From: Actinomyces sp. HMSC035G02
Lineage (GTDB): Bacteria; Actinomycetota; Actinomycetes; Actinomycetales; Actinomycetaceae
DNA: 27,128 nt
NCBI GenBank assembly: GCA_001838165.1
Contig: KV835857.1
Location: 1-27,128 of the forward strand
Reading direction: 5' to 3'
In this document: positions 14,017 to 23,539 of the stretch, in pieces
Layout of the letters: each line of letters begins with the position of its first letter
Numbering within the stretch: the stretch's first letter is position 1
Program-made: the position numbers and the translations under genes
Notes under the pieces: model-generated
Databases searched by the model: none
Told to the model about the DNA's origin: nothing
The model's input: only the letters and a program-made list of their open reading frames with translations

Positions 14017-14499
14017 ATGCTATTCACGCAGTCCATTTCTTACCCGGGCACGGTCGACGAGGTCGTCGCCATGTACTTGACCCCCGCCTACCTGGAGCGA
14101 CGCTTCGGCCAGTTTGTCGTGGAGGGGTCCCAGGCCGTGTCGGTGGAGGGCGACCGCGTGTCATTCGCGGGCACCGTGCGCCCCGAGCTGATCCCGGCGG
14201 CGGCTGCGCGCTTTGTCAAGTCCGATCTGCGCATTTCCTTCACCGAGGAGTGGACGACGAACGAGGCCAGGGCGACCTCGCGCACGTCCGTGACCGTGGA
14301 CGGCGCCCCGGTGTCCGTCGAGGCCACGTCGATGCTCGCGAGCGCCGAGGGTGGAAGCGTTCGCGACGTGACCGGCAATGTGTCAGTACGCGTTCCGTTG
14401 CTGGGCGGACGCATCGAGAAGGAGGCCGTGGCACACCTCGGCCGCGTCGTGGAGCGCGAGCAGGCCCTGGCCGCGCAGTGGCTGAAGGAGCATCGCTGA
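14017..14499 (+). CDS. DUF2505 family protein (SRPBCC-like)
   Basis: Unknown function. The 160-residue protein resembles actinobacterial DUF2505 proteins, predicted to adopt the SRPBCC (START-like) lipid/ligand-binding fold: N-terminal strand LFTQSISYPGTVDEVVAMY, a run of beta strands in the middle and a long C-terminal helix (EKEAVAHLGRVVEREQALAA). No signal peptide. I chose the ATG at 14017 because AGGAGAGCC precedes it; the frame is open further upstream from 13969 but without a ribosome site. It is divergent from pdtaS and ends in a strong terminator, so it is a single-gene transcript. The fold is family knowledge; a cellular role is not known to me. Confidence 0.85.
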   Translation: MLFTQSISYPGTVDEVVAMYLTPAYLERRFGQFVVEGSQAVSVEGDRVSFAGTVRPELIPAAAARFVKSDLRISFTEEWTTNEARATSRTSVTVDGAPVSVEATSMLASAEGGSVRDVTGNVSVRVPLLGGRIEKEAVAHLGRVVEREQALAAQWLKEHR

Positions 14500-14522
14500 G
14501 CTCGCGCTACGCTCTGCGAGGA

Positions 14523-14566
14523 ACCCCGCCCGCCCGGCGTTGCATTTCGGGCGGGCGGGGTCTTTT
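14523..14566 (+). terminator. Intrinsic terminator after the DUF2505 gene
   Basis: ACCCCGCCCGCCCG (14523-14536) pairs perfectly with 14548-14561, followed by CTTTT (14562-14566). Only 18 nt separate its T-tract from the next start codon, so the next promoter must overlap it. Confidence 0.9.
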
Positions 14567-14571
14567 CGCGC

Positions 14572-14577
14572 CACAAT
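14572..14577 (+). promoter_or_regulatory. Possible -10 box before the OsmC gene
   Basis: CACAAT stands 7 nt before the ATG at 14585, the spacing of leaderless starts elsewhere in the window. A -35 would fall inside the 3' arm of the preceding terminator. Alternatively AGG at 14578-14580 is a weak ribosome site. Confidence 0.3.
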
Positions 14578-14584
14578 AGGTGTC

Positions 14585-15010
14585 ATGAGTGATACCCCTA
14601 AGTCTCTGTACATGCAGCGTACGGGCGTGCGTCAGTACGTCGCCCGCAACCAGGACGGCGCCGAGATCCGCATCGGTCACGGCCCCGGCCTCTTCTCCCC
14701 CGGCGACCTGCTCAAGCTCGCGATCGCGGGCTGCAACGCGATGAGCTCGGATGCCCGCATGGCGGCTCGCCTGGGCGACAATTTCGAGCAGTTCGTCGGC
14801 GTGTCCGGTGACTACGACCAGCAGAACGATCGCTTCACGCACGTGGACGTCGAGCTGGTCCAGGACATGTCTGCCCTGTCCGACGAGGAGATCGAGGATC
14901 TCAAGCGTCGAGCCGATGCCGCAATCAAGCGCAACTGCACGATCGAGCACTCGGTCGTCGACCAGGCTCTGCCGGCCTCGCACACATGGACGAACGAGCG
15001 GATCAACTGA
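14585..15010 (+). CDS. OsmC family protein
   Basis: OsmC/Ohr-type proteins are thiol peroxidases that reduce organic hydroperoxides. This 141-residue protein has the expected two cysteines, Cys50 in [11 protein letters not shown] at the start of the central helix and Cys118 in RNCTIEHSV, which would form the redox pair. The ATG at 14585 begins [14 protein letters not shown]; the open frame extends upstream through the terminator but that part is not coding. It is followed after one base by thyA (TGA-G-GTG), so OsmC, thyA and folA form one operon. The link of a peroxide-defence protein to thymidylate synthesis is context only. OsmC membership is clear; the exact subgroup is not. Confidence 0.88.
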   Translation: MSDTPKSLYMQRTGVRQYVARNQDGAEIRIGHGPGLFSPGDLLKLAIAGCNAMSSDARMAARLGDNFEQFVGVSGDYDQQNDRFTHVDVELVQDMSALSDEEIEDLKRRADAAIKRNCTIEHSVVDQALPASHTWTNERIN

Positions 15011-15011
15011 G

Positions 15012-15815
15012 GTGAGCGCCGTCGACCGCCAGTACGAGGACCTGCTGGCGCGCATTATGCGTGAGGGCACCCCCAAGGGTGACCGCACCGGCACGGGCAC
15101 GCGTTCCCTGTTTGGGGCGCAGCTGCGCTACGACCTGTCGAAGGGCTTCCCGCTGATCACGACGAAGCGCGTGCACCTCAAGTCGGTGGTCGGCGAACTC
15201 CTGTGGTTCCTCTCCGGTTCCTCGAACGTGTCCTGGCTCCAGGAAAACGGGATCCGCATCTGGAACGAGTGGGCGGACGAGAACGGCGAGCTGGGCCCGG
15301 TGTACGGCGTCCAGTGGCGTTCGTGGAACGCCGGGGACGGCCGCCACATTGACCAGATCTCCCAGGTCCTCGAGACGCTGAAGACGAACCCGGATTCGCG
15401 CCGCATGGTGGTGTCCGCGTGGAACGTCGGCGATCTACCCGAGATGGCCCTCGAGCCCTGCCACGCGTTCTTCCAGCTGTACGTGGCCGACGGCCGCCTG
15501 TCGCTGCAGCTCTACCAGCGCAGCGCGGACATGTTCCTGGGCGTGCCTTTCAACATCGCGTCCTACTCGCTGCTCACCCACATGTTCGCCCAGCAGGCGG
15601 GCCTGGAAGTCGGCGACTTCATTTGGACGGGCGGGGACTGCCACATCTACTCCAACCACACGGAGCAGGTGACCGAGCAGCTGAGCCGCGAGCCGTACCC
15701 GTTCCCGCGCCTGGAGCTCACGAAGGCCCCCTCGATGTTCGAATATTCCTTCGACGATATTTCGGTGACGGACTACCAGCATCACCCGACGATCAAGGCT
15801 CCGGTCGCGGTATGA
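15012..15815 (+). CDS. thyA: Thymidylate synthase
   Basis: Converts dUMP to dTMP with methylene-tetrahydrofolate, releasing dihydrofolate. The 267 residues align along the whole E. coli Thy[17 protein letters not shown]-like [29 protein letters not shown], catalytic Cys150 in [41 protein letters not shown] and the C-terminal IKAPVAV. The start is GTG at 15012, one base after the OsmC stop, with no clear Shine-Dalgarno sequence, so translation is probably coupled. The next gene, folA, overlaps its stop (ATGA) and regenerates the folate that ThyA oxidises. Confidence 0.97.
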   Translation: MSAVDRQYEDLLARIMREGTPKGDRTGTGTRSLFGAQLRYDLSKGFPLITTKRVHLKSVVGELLWFLSGSSNVSWLQENGIRIWNEWADENGELGPVYGVQWRSWNAGDGRHIDQISQVLETLKTNPDSRRMVVSAWNVGDLPEMALEPCHAFFQLYVADGRLSLQLYQRSADMFLGVPFNIASYSLLTHMFAQQAGLEVGDFIWTGGDCHIYSNHTEQVTEQLSREPYPFPRLELTKAPSMFEYSFDDISVTDYQHHPTIKAPVAV

Positions 15816-16345
15816 CGAAGCTGGGAGCGATTTGGGCGCAGGATTGCAACGGGATCATCGGGACGGGCACGGCCATGTCCTGGCATGTTCCCGCTGATTT
15901 CCGGCACTTCAAGGAGTCCACGATGGGCTGCCCGATCATCATGGGTCGCCGTTCGTGGGAGGCTCTCGGGCGCGCTCTGCCGGGCCGCACGAACATCGTT
16001 ATCACCCGCAGGCCCGGGTACGAGGCCGAGGGCGCTCTCGTCGTCTCCTCCGTCGATGAGGCGCTTCAGATTGCACGCGAGGAAACGGCGCGCACGGAGG
16101 CCCCCTACATCTGGATCACGGGTGGGGCTCAGCTGTACGCGCAGACCCTTCCCCTCCTGGACGAGGCCGTGGTGACCGACCTGGAGCTGGACGTGGCCGC
16201 GAGCGCTCCCGAGGGGTCGACCTTCGTGTATGCGCCGCCGCTGGATCCGGCGCTGTGGCGCAGGGACGAGGAGCGCAGTGACGCGCAGTGGCGTGAACGC
16301 TCGGGGGACGCTCGCTGGAAGGTGAGCACCTGGGTGCAGCGCTAA
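15812..16345 (+). CDS. folA: Dihydrofolate reductase
   Basis: Reduces dihydrofolate to tetrahydrofolate with NADPH, closing the cycle with ThyA. The 177-residue protein shows the DHFR pattern: [28 protein letters not shown] (substrate-binding Asp27-like position), [27 protein letters not shown] and the GG motif [10 protein letters not shown]. The ATG at 15812 overlaps the thyA stop as ATGA. The C-terminal tail (residues 155-177) is rich in charged residues and ends VSTWVQR. A perfect terminator closes the operon 31 bases after the stop codon. Confidence 0.96.
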   Translation: MTKLGAIWAQDCNGIIGTGTAMSWHVPADFRHFKESTMGCPIIMGRRSWEALGRALPGRTNIVITRRPGYEAEGALVVSSVDEALQIAREETARTEAPYIWITGGAQLYAQTLPLLDEAVVTDLELDVAASAPEGSTFVYAPPLDPALWRRDEERSDAQWRERSGDARWKVSTWVQR

Positions 16346-16376
16346 GCGACGCTCCCCCGTTTGACGTCTGTCCGGC

Positions 16377-16403
16377 AAGGCCCCGCGCATCGCGCGGGGC
16401 CTT
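16377..16403 (+). terminator. Terminator of the OsmC-thyA-folA operon
   Basis: AAGGCCCCGCGC (16377-16388), ATC loop, and the exact complement at 16392-16403. Short T content after it (TT, then CGTC). The next gene's -10 box starts only 6 nt downstream. Confidence 0.8.
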
Positions 16404-16408
16404 CGTCG

Positions 16409-16414
16409 TAGGAT
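16409..16414 (+). promoter_or_regulatory. Putative -10 box of the MFS gene (leaderless)
   Basis: TAGGAT followed by GCACT and the GTG start at 16420. Spacing of 5 nt suggests a leaderless message. The -35 region would lie inside the folA terminator hairpin. Confidence 0.5.
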
Positions 16415-16419
16415 GCACT

Positions 16420-17754
16420 GTGCCCTCTTCCCCTTTGCTGACGAATCCGACGCTGCGCGCGCTCGTGGCGATCGCGCTGTTTACGTACACGGCGCAGAAC
16501 ATGCTCAACGTGTCGATCGCTCCCCTGTCGCGCGCTCTGAACCTGCCCGAGTGGATCGTGGGCGCGGCCGTGTCCTTGGCGGCCGCCGCGGTGACGGCGC
16601 TCAGCCAGTTCTGGGGACGCCGCTCGATCGCCTGGGGGCGCAGGCGCGTCATCCTGTTAGCGCTGTTCTTGGCACTCACGGCGGGCACGCTCTTTTCGGC
16701 GGCCGTGTGGGCGCGAGCAGCCGGTTACATCGGCGCGTTCCTCGCGGCGGGGGCGATCATGGCGGCGCGCGGCCCCTTCTTCGGTGCGGCCGTCGCGGCG
16801 ATCCCGCCGACGGGCCAGGCCCTCGTCGCCGAGGTGACCCCCGACGAGGCCTCGCGCGTCCGCGGCACGTCCGCTTTCTCCGGCGCGATCAACTTGTCCG
16901 TCATGGTCGGCTCCATCGTCTCCTCGGCGCTGGGCGCCTGGTGGATCTTCGGCCCCGTCCACGCCACCCCGATCTTCGTCCTCATCGCCCTGGCCATCGC
17001 CCTCGTCTGGCTCCCCCGCGACGGAGCATCCACGCGCCCGAGGAGGCGCCTGCCCCGCCTGACGGCCAAGGACACACAACCCGAGCAGGCGGCCCCGGCC
17101 TCGTCGACTGAATCGGCGAACAATAAAGCGAGCGAGGCGAAGGCCACCGCCGAGCTGCCCCCGCGCGTGCGGTGGACCGACCGGCGTATCGCCCCGTGGA
17201 TCGCTTCGGTCTTCGGCATCTACTTCGCGAACGGCGTCGTTCAGATCACGATGGGATTCCTCGTCCAGGACCGCGGCGGACTCGATCCCGCGCCCGCCGT
17301 TTCCGTCACCGCCCTCATGCTGCTGGCCAACGCTGCTGGCGCCATGCTCATGCAGCTGATCGTCGTGCCGCGCCTGGGGTGGAGTCCGCGCAGACTGCTG
17401 CGCTCCGGCATGACGCTCGCCCTCGTGGCCCTCGCGTGCCTGACGATCGCGCCGTCGCTGTGGGGACTGGCGGCCTCGACGTTCGCGATGGGAGTCGCCT
17501 CGGGCATGGCCTCCCCCGGCTACTCGGCGGGCGCGTCCCTGGCGGTGAGCGCGCGCGAGCAGGGAGGCATCGCCGGCGTCATCAACGCGACCGGCGCGAT
17601 CACGTGGATCGTGGCCCCCGTGAGCGCCACCGCCCTGTACGGCTGGATGCCGCTGTCCCCCTTCCTGCTGGCGCTCACGCTGGTCGCGCTGTCGTGCGCG
17701 TGCGCCTGGTGGCTCCTGCACCGGGCTAATCTCGAGACCCGCGCGCGCGATTAG
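16420..17754 (+). CDS. MFS transporter
   Basis: Integral membrane protein of the major facilitator superfamily, 444 residues, with about 12 hydrophobic helices in two halves. The halves are joined by a long hydrophilic loop (about residues 203-256, rich in Arg, then Glu/Ala/Ser). The loop between helices 2 and 3 reads [15 protein letters not shown], a basic A-motif-like segment. The second half contains several small-residue helices ([17 protein letters not shown]). This pattern is common in drug-efflux or small-molecule exporters, but the substrate cannot be told. The start is GTG at 16420 just after TAGGAT; no Shine-Dalgarno sequence. Single gene, ending 88 bp before the fumC start. Confidence 0.87.
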   Translation: MPSSPLLTNPTLRALVAIALFTYTAQNMLNVSIAPLSRALNLPEWIVGAAVSLAAAAVTALSQFWGRRSIAWGRRRVILLALFLALTAGTLFSAAVWARAAGYIGAFLAAGAIMAARGPFFGAAVAAIPPTGQALVAEVTPDEASRVRGTSAFSGAINLSVMVGSIVSSALGAWWIFGPVHATPIFVLIALAIALVWLPRDGASTRPRRRLPRLTAKDTQPEQAAPASSTESANNKASEAKATAELPPRVRWTDRRIAPWIASVFGIYFANGVVQITMGFLVQDRGGLDPAPAVSVTALMLLANAAGAMLMQLIVVPRLGWSPRRLLRSGMTLALVALACLTIAPSLWGLAASTFAMGVASGMASPGYSAGASLAVSAREQGGIAGVINATGAITWIVAPVSATALYGWMPLSPFLLALTLVALSCACAWWLLHRANLETRARD

Positions 17755-17800
17755 GACGCGACTAGGACGAGTGCCCCACGCCTCAGTGGTCGTGCGGCGC

Positions 17801-17836
17801 TATCCTAGAGGGGTACGTAAGCCCTACGCGAAGGAG
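17801..17836 (+). promoter_or_regulatory. fumC promoter and ribosome site
   Basis: A -10 box TATCCT lies at 17801-17806 and a good ribosome site AAGGAG at 17831-17836, 6 nt before the GTG start. The leader would be about 30 nt. No clear -35. Confidence 0.5.
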
Positions 17837-17842
17837 CCACCT

Positions 17843-19252
<1,410 letters not shown>

Positions 19253-19281
19253 TCCGCCCGTCGCGCTAGCGGCTGAGAGCA

Positions 19282-19315
19282 CGGCCCCGACCTCGTTTCC
19301 ACGAGGCCGGGGTCG
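19282..19315. terminator. Bidirectional terminator between fumC and the WXG-calpain gene
   Basis: 15-base arms 19282-19296 and 19301-19315 with a 4-nt loop; one true mismatch and one wobble on either strand. The 3' arm is ACGAGGCCGGGGTCG, a member of the terminator family repeated in this window. Confidence 0.75.
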
Positions 19316-19342
19316 TGTCACGCTGTCAGGTGCACCGCGCTC

Positions 19343-20656
19343 CTACTTCCAGGGGGTTGCCCCGACTGAGACGTCACCAAATTGAGCGTGAAAGTCCTTC
19401 CATGACATCGTGAACACCGCGCCGGCATCCCCGCCATCGGGCTTGTCATTCTTCCCCCATGGGTTCGCGAGCGTCACCCCGTTCTCATCGGCTCCCACAA
19501 CCGTGTAGACGTGTTGGCCTGCCAATTTGATCTTTGTCGACTGCCCATCAATGGTGACGGTAATCTCGTTGTTCGGTGTCGCCCAGTCGGGCATAGCCTC
19601 AGCAACGACAGGCTTGCCGTTCCGGACCGCGTCGATCGCGGCTTGCTGTGCATATTTCTTTCCCAACAAGAAATCGTGGTGGAAAGAGGAGGGCTGTCCG
19701 CTGATCTTTTCCATCGTGTTTGTCGCGAATCTGCCCGAGACGCCACCGTGCGGGAACGCTGATTTTGTTCCTCCAGAGTGCGCTTTCACGAATGCCATTT
19801 CGAAGACTGCCGCGACGTCGATGCCGCCTCCCTTGTGCTTGTTTCCATTCGCCAGCACTTCTTTCACCAGGATTGGTTCGCCGCCGTTGAGACCCGGGAA
19901 ACGCACGAGGAAACCATCCACGACTCCATTGGCGTCCTTGTGTTCTGTGATGAGGCTGGCCAGGTATGCACGCCCCTCCGGGGTGCGATCGTAGGCCTCG
20001 AGGGAAGCAAGCAGATGACAATCTCCGATGCGTCCCTGTCGCAACTCGATGAGGGACTTAGAGGAATCGCTGAGGGATGCAAAGATTGCGTCAATCTCGC
20101 CCTTCGTGAGCGTACGAGTATCGCCGAGGTCGGTCTCGGTTCCGTCGCTGTGTTTCTCAATATCTTCGGGCGTAAAGTACAGGGCTGCGCGCAGTTCCGC
20201 GGCAGTAACCGCGGCTTGTTCTTCGATGCCGTCACGCGCTTTGTCGTAACGGAAGGTCAGGAATGCGACGGCGGACGCATAATCAGCGTCCTCCGCTTCA
20301 CGAACATCGTCTGGGAGCGCGCAATACTGGGCCCAGAGCTCATCCGCCTGCGCACGCACCTCGTCGATGATCCTCAGCTCTGCTTCGAGAACCTTCGTGT
20401 AGCGCAAGAGTGAGGCTGCTGCTTCCTCTGTACCACTCTCCCATATAGTGAGCTCGCTGTATTCCTGTTGACAGCTCCTATCGAAGGCATCGCGTGCTTT
20501 CCCCGTCCATCCCGAGGCCAGCCCAATCGCCGATGTCAGAGCAGGCCTGCGCATGCCTATGTCTTTGGCGCGCTGTGTCAGCTCGTCGTAGCACCCCTCG
20601 AGGGCCGCTACGTCGCCAGGAACTCTCGGGAACTTCGTACGAAAATCGCTCAGCAT
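19343..20656 (-). CDS. WXG-calpain: type VII secretion effector-like cysteine protease
   Basis: Predicted secreted cysteine protease. The 437 residues begin with a helical WXG100-like domain (about 1-112) containing Trp-x-Gly at 50-52 (SGWTGKARDAF), the mark of type VII secretion substrates. The second half is a calpain-family (peptidase C2) domain with the full triad: Cys213 in RQGRIGDCHLLASLE, His382 in GQHVYTVVG and Asn398 in TLANPWG. No signal peptide or membrane helix. No canonical YxxxD/E signal is evident after the helical domain. It follows the EspC-like gene by 16 nt, with GGAGG 5 nt before its ATG. No immunity gene follows: the terminator and fumC come next. The DNA is visibly more A/T-rich than its neighbours, suggesting transfer. 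Role (host, rival or self) unknown. Confidence 0.85.
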   Translation of the reverse strand: MLSDFRTKFPRVPGDVAALEGCYDELTQRAKDIGMRRPALTSAIGLASGWTGKARDAFDRSCQQEYSELTIWESGTEEAAASLLRYTKVLEAELRIIDEVRAQADELWAQYCALPDDVREAEDADYASAVAFLTFRYDKARDGIEEQAAVTAAELRAALYFTPEDIEKHSDGTETDLGDTRTLTKGEIDAIFASLSDSSKSLIELRQGRIGDCHLLASLEAYDRTPEGRAYLASLITEHKDANGVVDGFLVRFPGLNGGEPILVKEVLANGNKHKGGGIDVAAVFEMAFVKAHSGGTKSAFPHGGVSGRFATNTMEKISGQPSSFHHDFLLGKKYAQQAAIDAVRNGKPVVAEAMPDWATPNNEITVTIDGQSTKIKLAGQHVYTVVGADENGVTLANPWGKNDKPDGGDAGAVFTMSWKDFHAQFGDVSVGATPWK

Positions 20657-20672
20657 GGCGTCCTCCTTCCTC

Positions 20673-20969
20673 TCAGAGCTTCGCTCGGATCTCGCCGAAA
20701 ATGTTTGCGTTCACGTCTTCTGCGTCTTCCGCGCTCCGCGCCGTCAATTCGACGGCGAGAGCAATGAGGTTCATCCAGTCGGTGGTCGCACGCAGACGTG
20801 ATGTGTACGTGCGGGCAAATTCCGACAGGGCGGCGCTCACCATGTCGCTGCCGGTGTCGACGGAAGCTCGGCATTCGTCGAGTTCCACCTTCGACATGTT
20901 GTCGCGCACGCCAATCAGGGCGGTGGCAGCATTTTTCAAGTCGTCTGGATTCATTGCGTAGTCGCTCAT
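20673..20969 (-). CDS. EspC/WXG100-like small type VII secretion protein
   Basis: A 98-residue, almost all-helical protein without signal peptide or cysteine pair (one Cys near 33). Two amphipathic halves, MNPDDLKNAATALIGVRDNM and a second long helix ending NANIFGEI, are separated by the segment ASVDTGSDMVSAALSEF. This matches the size and pattern of EspC-type/WXG100-like secretion partners, though the strict W-x-G is absent. It heads the operon with the WXG-calpain gene, which supports a role as co-secreted partner or chaperone. ATG 20969 follows AAGGAGG at 5-nt spacing. It could also be a free-standing secreted helical-hairpin protein. Confidence 0.7.
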   Translation of the reverse strand: MSDYAMNPDDLKNAATALIGVRDNMSKVELDECRASVDTGSDMVSAALSEFARTYTSRLRATTDWMNLIALAVELTARSAEDAEDVNANIFGEIRAKL

Positions 20970-21001
20970 TGCATCCTCCTTGATGTCTGAGATAACGGAT
21001 C

Positions 21002-21030
21002 ATCATAAGCGATGCCCGGCTAATCTCCAA
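21002..21030 (-). promoter_or_regulatory. Promoter of the EspC-like/WXG-calpain operon
   Basis: On the minus strand: TTGGAG (21025-21030), 17-bp spacer, TATGAT (21002-21007). The -10 is strong and the -35 matches only its first three bases. The leader would be about 25 nt and holds the AAGGAGG ribosome site. Confidence 0.55.
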
Positions 21031-21130
21031 AAACCGTTCGAGACTGAGAATGAGGGGATTTTAGAGGCCGTCTTTCTGGTAGCGCGTGCCAGTATCTCCC
21101 CTCCCTGAACCAAATACGCCGATCCCCACC

Positions 21131-21246
21131 AAATTCCGCACGTAATTCCCCGTGCAGAACTTTAAATCTTGAAATCAGATCGTTGAAATCACGCGGTTTT
21201 CTCTCCACCACAGGGGACGAACCCAGGCAAATTACGTGCGAAATTT
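21131..21246. repeat. 17-bp inverted repeat in a gene-poor, A/T-rich gap
   Basis: AAATTCCGCACGTAATT at 21131-21147 is repeated inverted at 21230-21246 with one mismatch; 82 bp lie between. It sits in the 399-bp space (20970-21368) between the type VII effector operon and the TSUP gene. That space otherwise holds the operon promoter and an open frame (21268-21020, minus) that starts only with TTG, lacks a ribosome site and overlaps the promoter; I do not call it a gene. The repeat could be a pair of operator sites or the remains of an element. Confidence 0.5.
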
Positions 21247-21368
21247 TCGACACAAGTGAGCTGTTCAATGGCTGGGCATCCGCGCATCCCTCATCAACGT
21301 GCGTTGAGTCCTCGCTCGACTTACGGTGTGCACGATGGCCGACGTCCTGCCAGAGCCCGCGGAATCCT

Positions 21369-22169
21369 TCAGCCCTGGGCGCGCGCCTTCTTACGCATCT
21401 TCAGAATCGTCGAGGCGATGATGGAGAGCAGGAAAATGTTGAAGAGGATCGCGCCGACGCTCGGGGATACGAGCGTGGCGACGAGGCGCCCGACGGGGGC
21501 CGTGGCCGCGGCGGAGGCGCCGACGATGAGTCCGACGCGCAGGTCGACCATGCCATGGCGCAGATTGGTGACGGTGCCGGCGATGCCGGTGGGGATCATG
21601 ACGAGGAGGGACGTGCCGCGTGCGATCAGGTCTCCCGCGCCAACGGCGAGTTCCATGCCGGGCACGATGACGGATCCGCCGCCCACGCCGACCAGGCCGG
21701 AGAGGATGCCGGCGCACAGGCCGACCAGGATCATGAGGGCGCACGAGGCCGGTGTCAGCGACACGCTTCCCTCTCGTGTGGGCACGTGCAGGTATTGGGA
21801 GACGATGACGAAGACGGTGAAGCCGATGAGGATCCAGGGCAGCGCGGGCGCGGGGAGGCGACGCAGGAGCCACACGCCGATCTGAGAGCCCGCGAGCGCG
21901 CCAACGACGAGGAGAGCGGCGCCCACCCAGGAGACCTCGCCGTGCAGGGCGTAGGTTCCCGAGCCGACGGCGGCGGTGACGATGATGGCGGCAAGCGACG
22001 TGGCTGAGGCGCGGCGCTGATCCATGCCCAGGACAGCCATGAGGGCGGGCACGATGACGAGGCCGCCTCCCACCCCGAACAGTCCGGAGAGGAAGCCCGC
22101 GCCCACGCCGGTGGCGATGACGAGGAGGATGCGGCGCAGGGTGAGGGGCTGGGAGTCGGTGTTGGCCAT
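21369..22169 (-). CDS. TSUP (TauE/SafE) family permease
   Basis: Membrane protein of the sulfite/sulfonate-exporter-like TSUP family, 266 residues with about 8 hydrophobic helices. The internal duplication typical of the family is plain: GLFGVGGGLVIVPAL near residue 25-40 and GLVGVGGGSVIVPGM in the second half. Members move sulfite, sulfoacetate, taurine or other small anions; which one here cannot be told. The ATG at 22169 lies 6 nt after TACAGT on the same strand and has no Shine-Dalgarno sequence, so it looks leaderless. Divergent from the NAD(P)H oxidoreductase; transcribed toward the effector operon but with its own 3' gap. Confidence 0.9.
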   Translation of the reverse strand: MANTDSQPLTLRRILLVIATGVGAGFLSGLFGVGGGLVIVPALMAVLGMDQRRASATSLAAIIVTAAVGSGTYALHGEVSWVGAALLVVGALAGSQIGVWLLRRLPAPALPWILIGFTVFVIVSQYLHVPTREGSVSLTPASCALMILVGLCAGILSGLVGVGGGSVIVPGMELAVGAGDLIARGTSLLVMIPTGIAGTVTNLRHGMVDLRVGLIVGASAAATAPVGRLVATLVSPSVGAILFNIFLLSIIASTILKMRKKARAQG

Positions 22170-22175
22170 ACTTCA

Positions 22176-22181
22176 ACTGTA
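22176..22181 (-). promoter_or_regulatory. Putative -10 box of the TSUP gene (leaderless)
   Basis: TACAGT, then TGAAGT, then the ATG at 22169. No consensus -35. Confidence 0.45.
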
Positions 22182-22268
22182 GTCTCGCGTCGGTTTGCGT
22201 TCCGGGACTGAGCTTCACCAGGCGCGAAACGGGTATCCATGCCCTGTTCATGGGCCCACGGTCGGGCG

Positions 22269-22274
22269 TAGACT
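22269..22274 (+). promoter_or_regulatory. Putative -10 box of the NAD(P)H oxidoreductase gene
   Basis: TAGACT about 25 nt before the ATG, leaving a short leader with ribosome site GAAAGGAAAG. No consensus -35. Confidence 0.4.
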
Positions 22275-22298
22275 CCTCGCATCGACGAAAGGAAAGCG

Positions 22299-22850
22299 AT
22301 GTCCAACGTGTTGATTGTGTCGGGACACCCGCGCACCGGCGATGATTCGGTTGCGAATAAGACGATCTTGGAGGAGCTGGTGGTCCTGCTCCCCGATGCC
22401 GAGATTGATCATCTCGACGAGCTGTATCCCAACTACACGTTCGACGTTGAGGCAGAGCAGGCGAAGTTAGCCGCCGCTGACGTGATCGTGCTGCAGTATC
22501 CGCTGTGGTGGTACGGCTGGCCCTCGCTTCTGCAAAAGTGGGTGGAGGACGTATTCGTGCGAGGTTTCAGCCACGGCTCCCGCGGCACGGCACTGCACGG
22601 CAAGAAGCTGGTCGTGTCGGTGACGACGGGCGCCGGCGAGTCCTACTACTCCGCGCAGCCGGGTGGTTTCGACCGATTCCTGGCTCCTGCGATGGCGACC
22701 AGTGCACTGGTGGGCTTGGAGTACGTGGGCAGCCTGCCCCTGTACGGGGTTTCCTACGCGAATCGCACGGATGAGGCTGCGCGCGCCGATATGGTGGAAC
22801 GCTCGCGCGAGCACGCGAAGCGCCTCGCGGAGTTCGTCTCCACCCCCTGA
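22299..22850 (+). CDS. Flavodoxin-fold NAD(P)H oxidoreductase
   Basis: FMN/FAD-binding quinone reductase-type enzyme of the flavodoxin_2 group (relatives MdaB, KefF, NQO). The 183 residues begin with the strand-and-loop VLIVSGHPR that binds the flavin phosphate. QYPLWWYGWPSLLQKWVEDVF is the family's central block and SVTTGAGESYY near residue 108 lines the flavin/nicotinamide site. Likely role: two-electron reduction of quinones or other electrophiles in the cytosol. ATG 22299 has the ribosome site GAAAGGAAAG. A single-gene transcript ending in a T-tailed terminator. The natural substrate cannot be told. Confidence 0.9.
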   Translation: MSNVLIVSGHPRTGDDSVANKTILEELVVLLPDAEIDHLDELYPNYTFDVEAEQAKLAAADVIVLQYPLWWYGWPSLLQKWVEDVFVRGFSHGSRGTALHGKKLVVSVTTGAGESYYSAQPGGFDRFLAPAMATSALVGLEYVGSLPLYGVSYANRTDEAARADMVERSREHAKRLAEFVSTP

Positions 22851-22887
22851 GTTTGCGCTCCCCTGCGGTCAGGCAGGACACACAACT

Positions 22888-22927
22888 CGGCCCTGGCCTC
22901 GTCAATATAAACGAGGCCGGGCCGTTT
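22888..22927 (+). terminator. Terminator of the NAD(P)H oxidoreductase gene
   Basis: Arm 22888-22902 pairs with ACGAGGCCGGGCCG (22911-22924) with one bulged T and an 8-nt loop, then TTT. Member of the ACGAGGCCGGG terminator family. Confidence 0.85.
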
Positions 22928-22947
22928 ATCACGCTTGAAAACCCCGA

Positions 22948-22953
22948 TAGGAT
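22948..22953 (+). promoter_or_regulatory. Putative -10 box of the small membrane protein gene (leaderless)
   Basis: TAGGAT, six nt GGGGGC, then ATG at 22960. The GGGGG could also act as a weak ribosome site. Confidence 0.45.
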
Positions 22954-22959
22954 GGGGGC

Positions 22960-23484
22960 ATGACAGATGCGCGTGACCCACGAGGGATTGTTAACTTCTT
23001 CGTCCGATACCTGGTTCTCCACGTGATCTTTCTGGTCGGGCTGGCGCTCTCCTATGCCACGGGCCTGGCCCTCTTCTATTTCTTTGGTTTCGTGGGCTTC
23101 TTCACCTTCTTCCAGGTGTTGATAGCCGTCACCCGAAAGTTCCTCGAGAAGGCCGGATGGTGGAAGCCTGTCGCGATCGCGGGGGCCGTATTGTCCGACG
23201 TGGCGGTCCTGTGGTGGCTGGGTAGCATGCTGGAAGGCGCACTTGACGGCTCTTCTGAATGGTGGCTTGTGACTGCGTGGCTGCCCTACCACTTCGTCGC
23301 AGCCTTCTTCGCGTGGGGACTCCGCGAGATCTTCCACTCGTCGAGCCCACAAGAAACTGCCATGCCCAGCGCCCCTGCCAGTCCCGCCGAGCCGGACACT
23401 TCCGAGAACCCGGGCGAATCCAACGGTGCAGACGCCCCGACGGCCACCCCTGCGAGCGCGGAAGCAGACACCGACAAGCAGTAG
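22960..23484 (+). CDS. Small four-helix membrane protein, unknown function
   Basis: I do not recognise a family. The 174 residues have four hydrophobic helices (about 16-34, 36-56, 70-90, 101-121), the second rich in Phe (FYFFGFVGFFTFF). A 50-residue hydrophilic tail follows, rich in Pro, Ala, Ser, Thr, Glu and Asp and probably disordered. No catalytic motif is visible. The start ATG 22960 follows a TAGGAT box and the gene has normal GC-rich codon use. It is a single-gene transcript that converges on hsdR across a shared terminator. No functional link to hsdR is evident. Confidence 0.75.
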   Translation: MTDARDPRGIVNFFVRYLVLHVIFLVGLALSYATGLALFYFFGFVGFFTFFQVLIAVTRKFLEKAGWWKPVAIAGAVLSDVAVLWWLGSMLEGALDGSSEWWLVTAWLPYHFVAAFFAWGLREIFHSSSPQETAMPSAPASPAEPDTSENPGESNGADAPTATPASAEADTDKQ

Positions 23485-23539
23485 TCCGTTTTCTCGGGAG
23501 CGGCTTCAGCTACTCCCCTGCCGCTAGACAACAAGCGAA

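Noticed and set aside
21020..21268. 82-codon minus-strand open frame upstream of the EspC-like gene
   Set aside because: Starts only with TTG, has no ribosome site, overlaps the operon promoter, and the frame simply runs open back into the TSUP gene. Could be a gene remnant but not supported as a gene.
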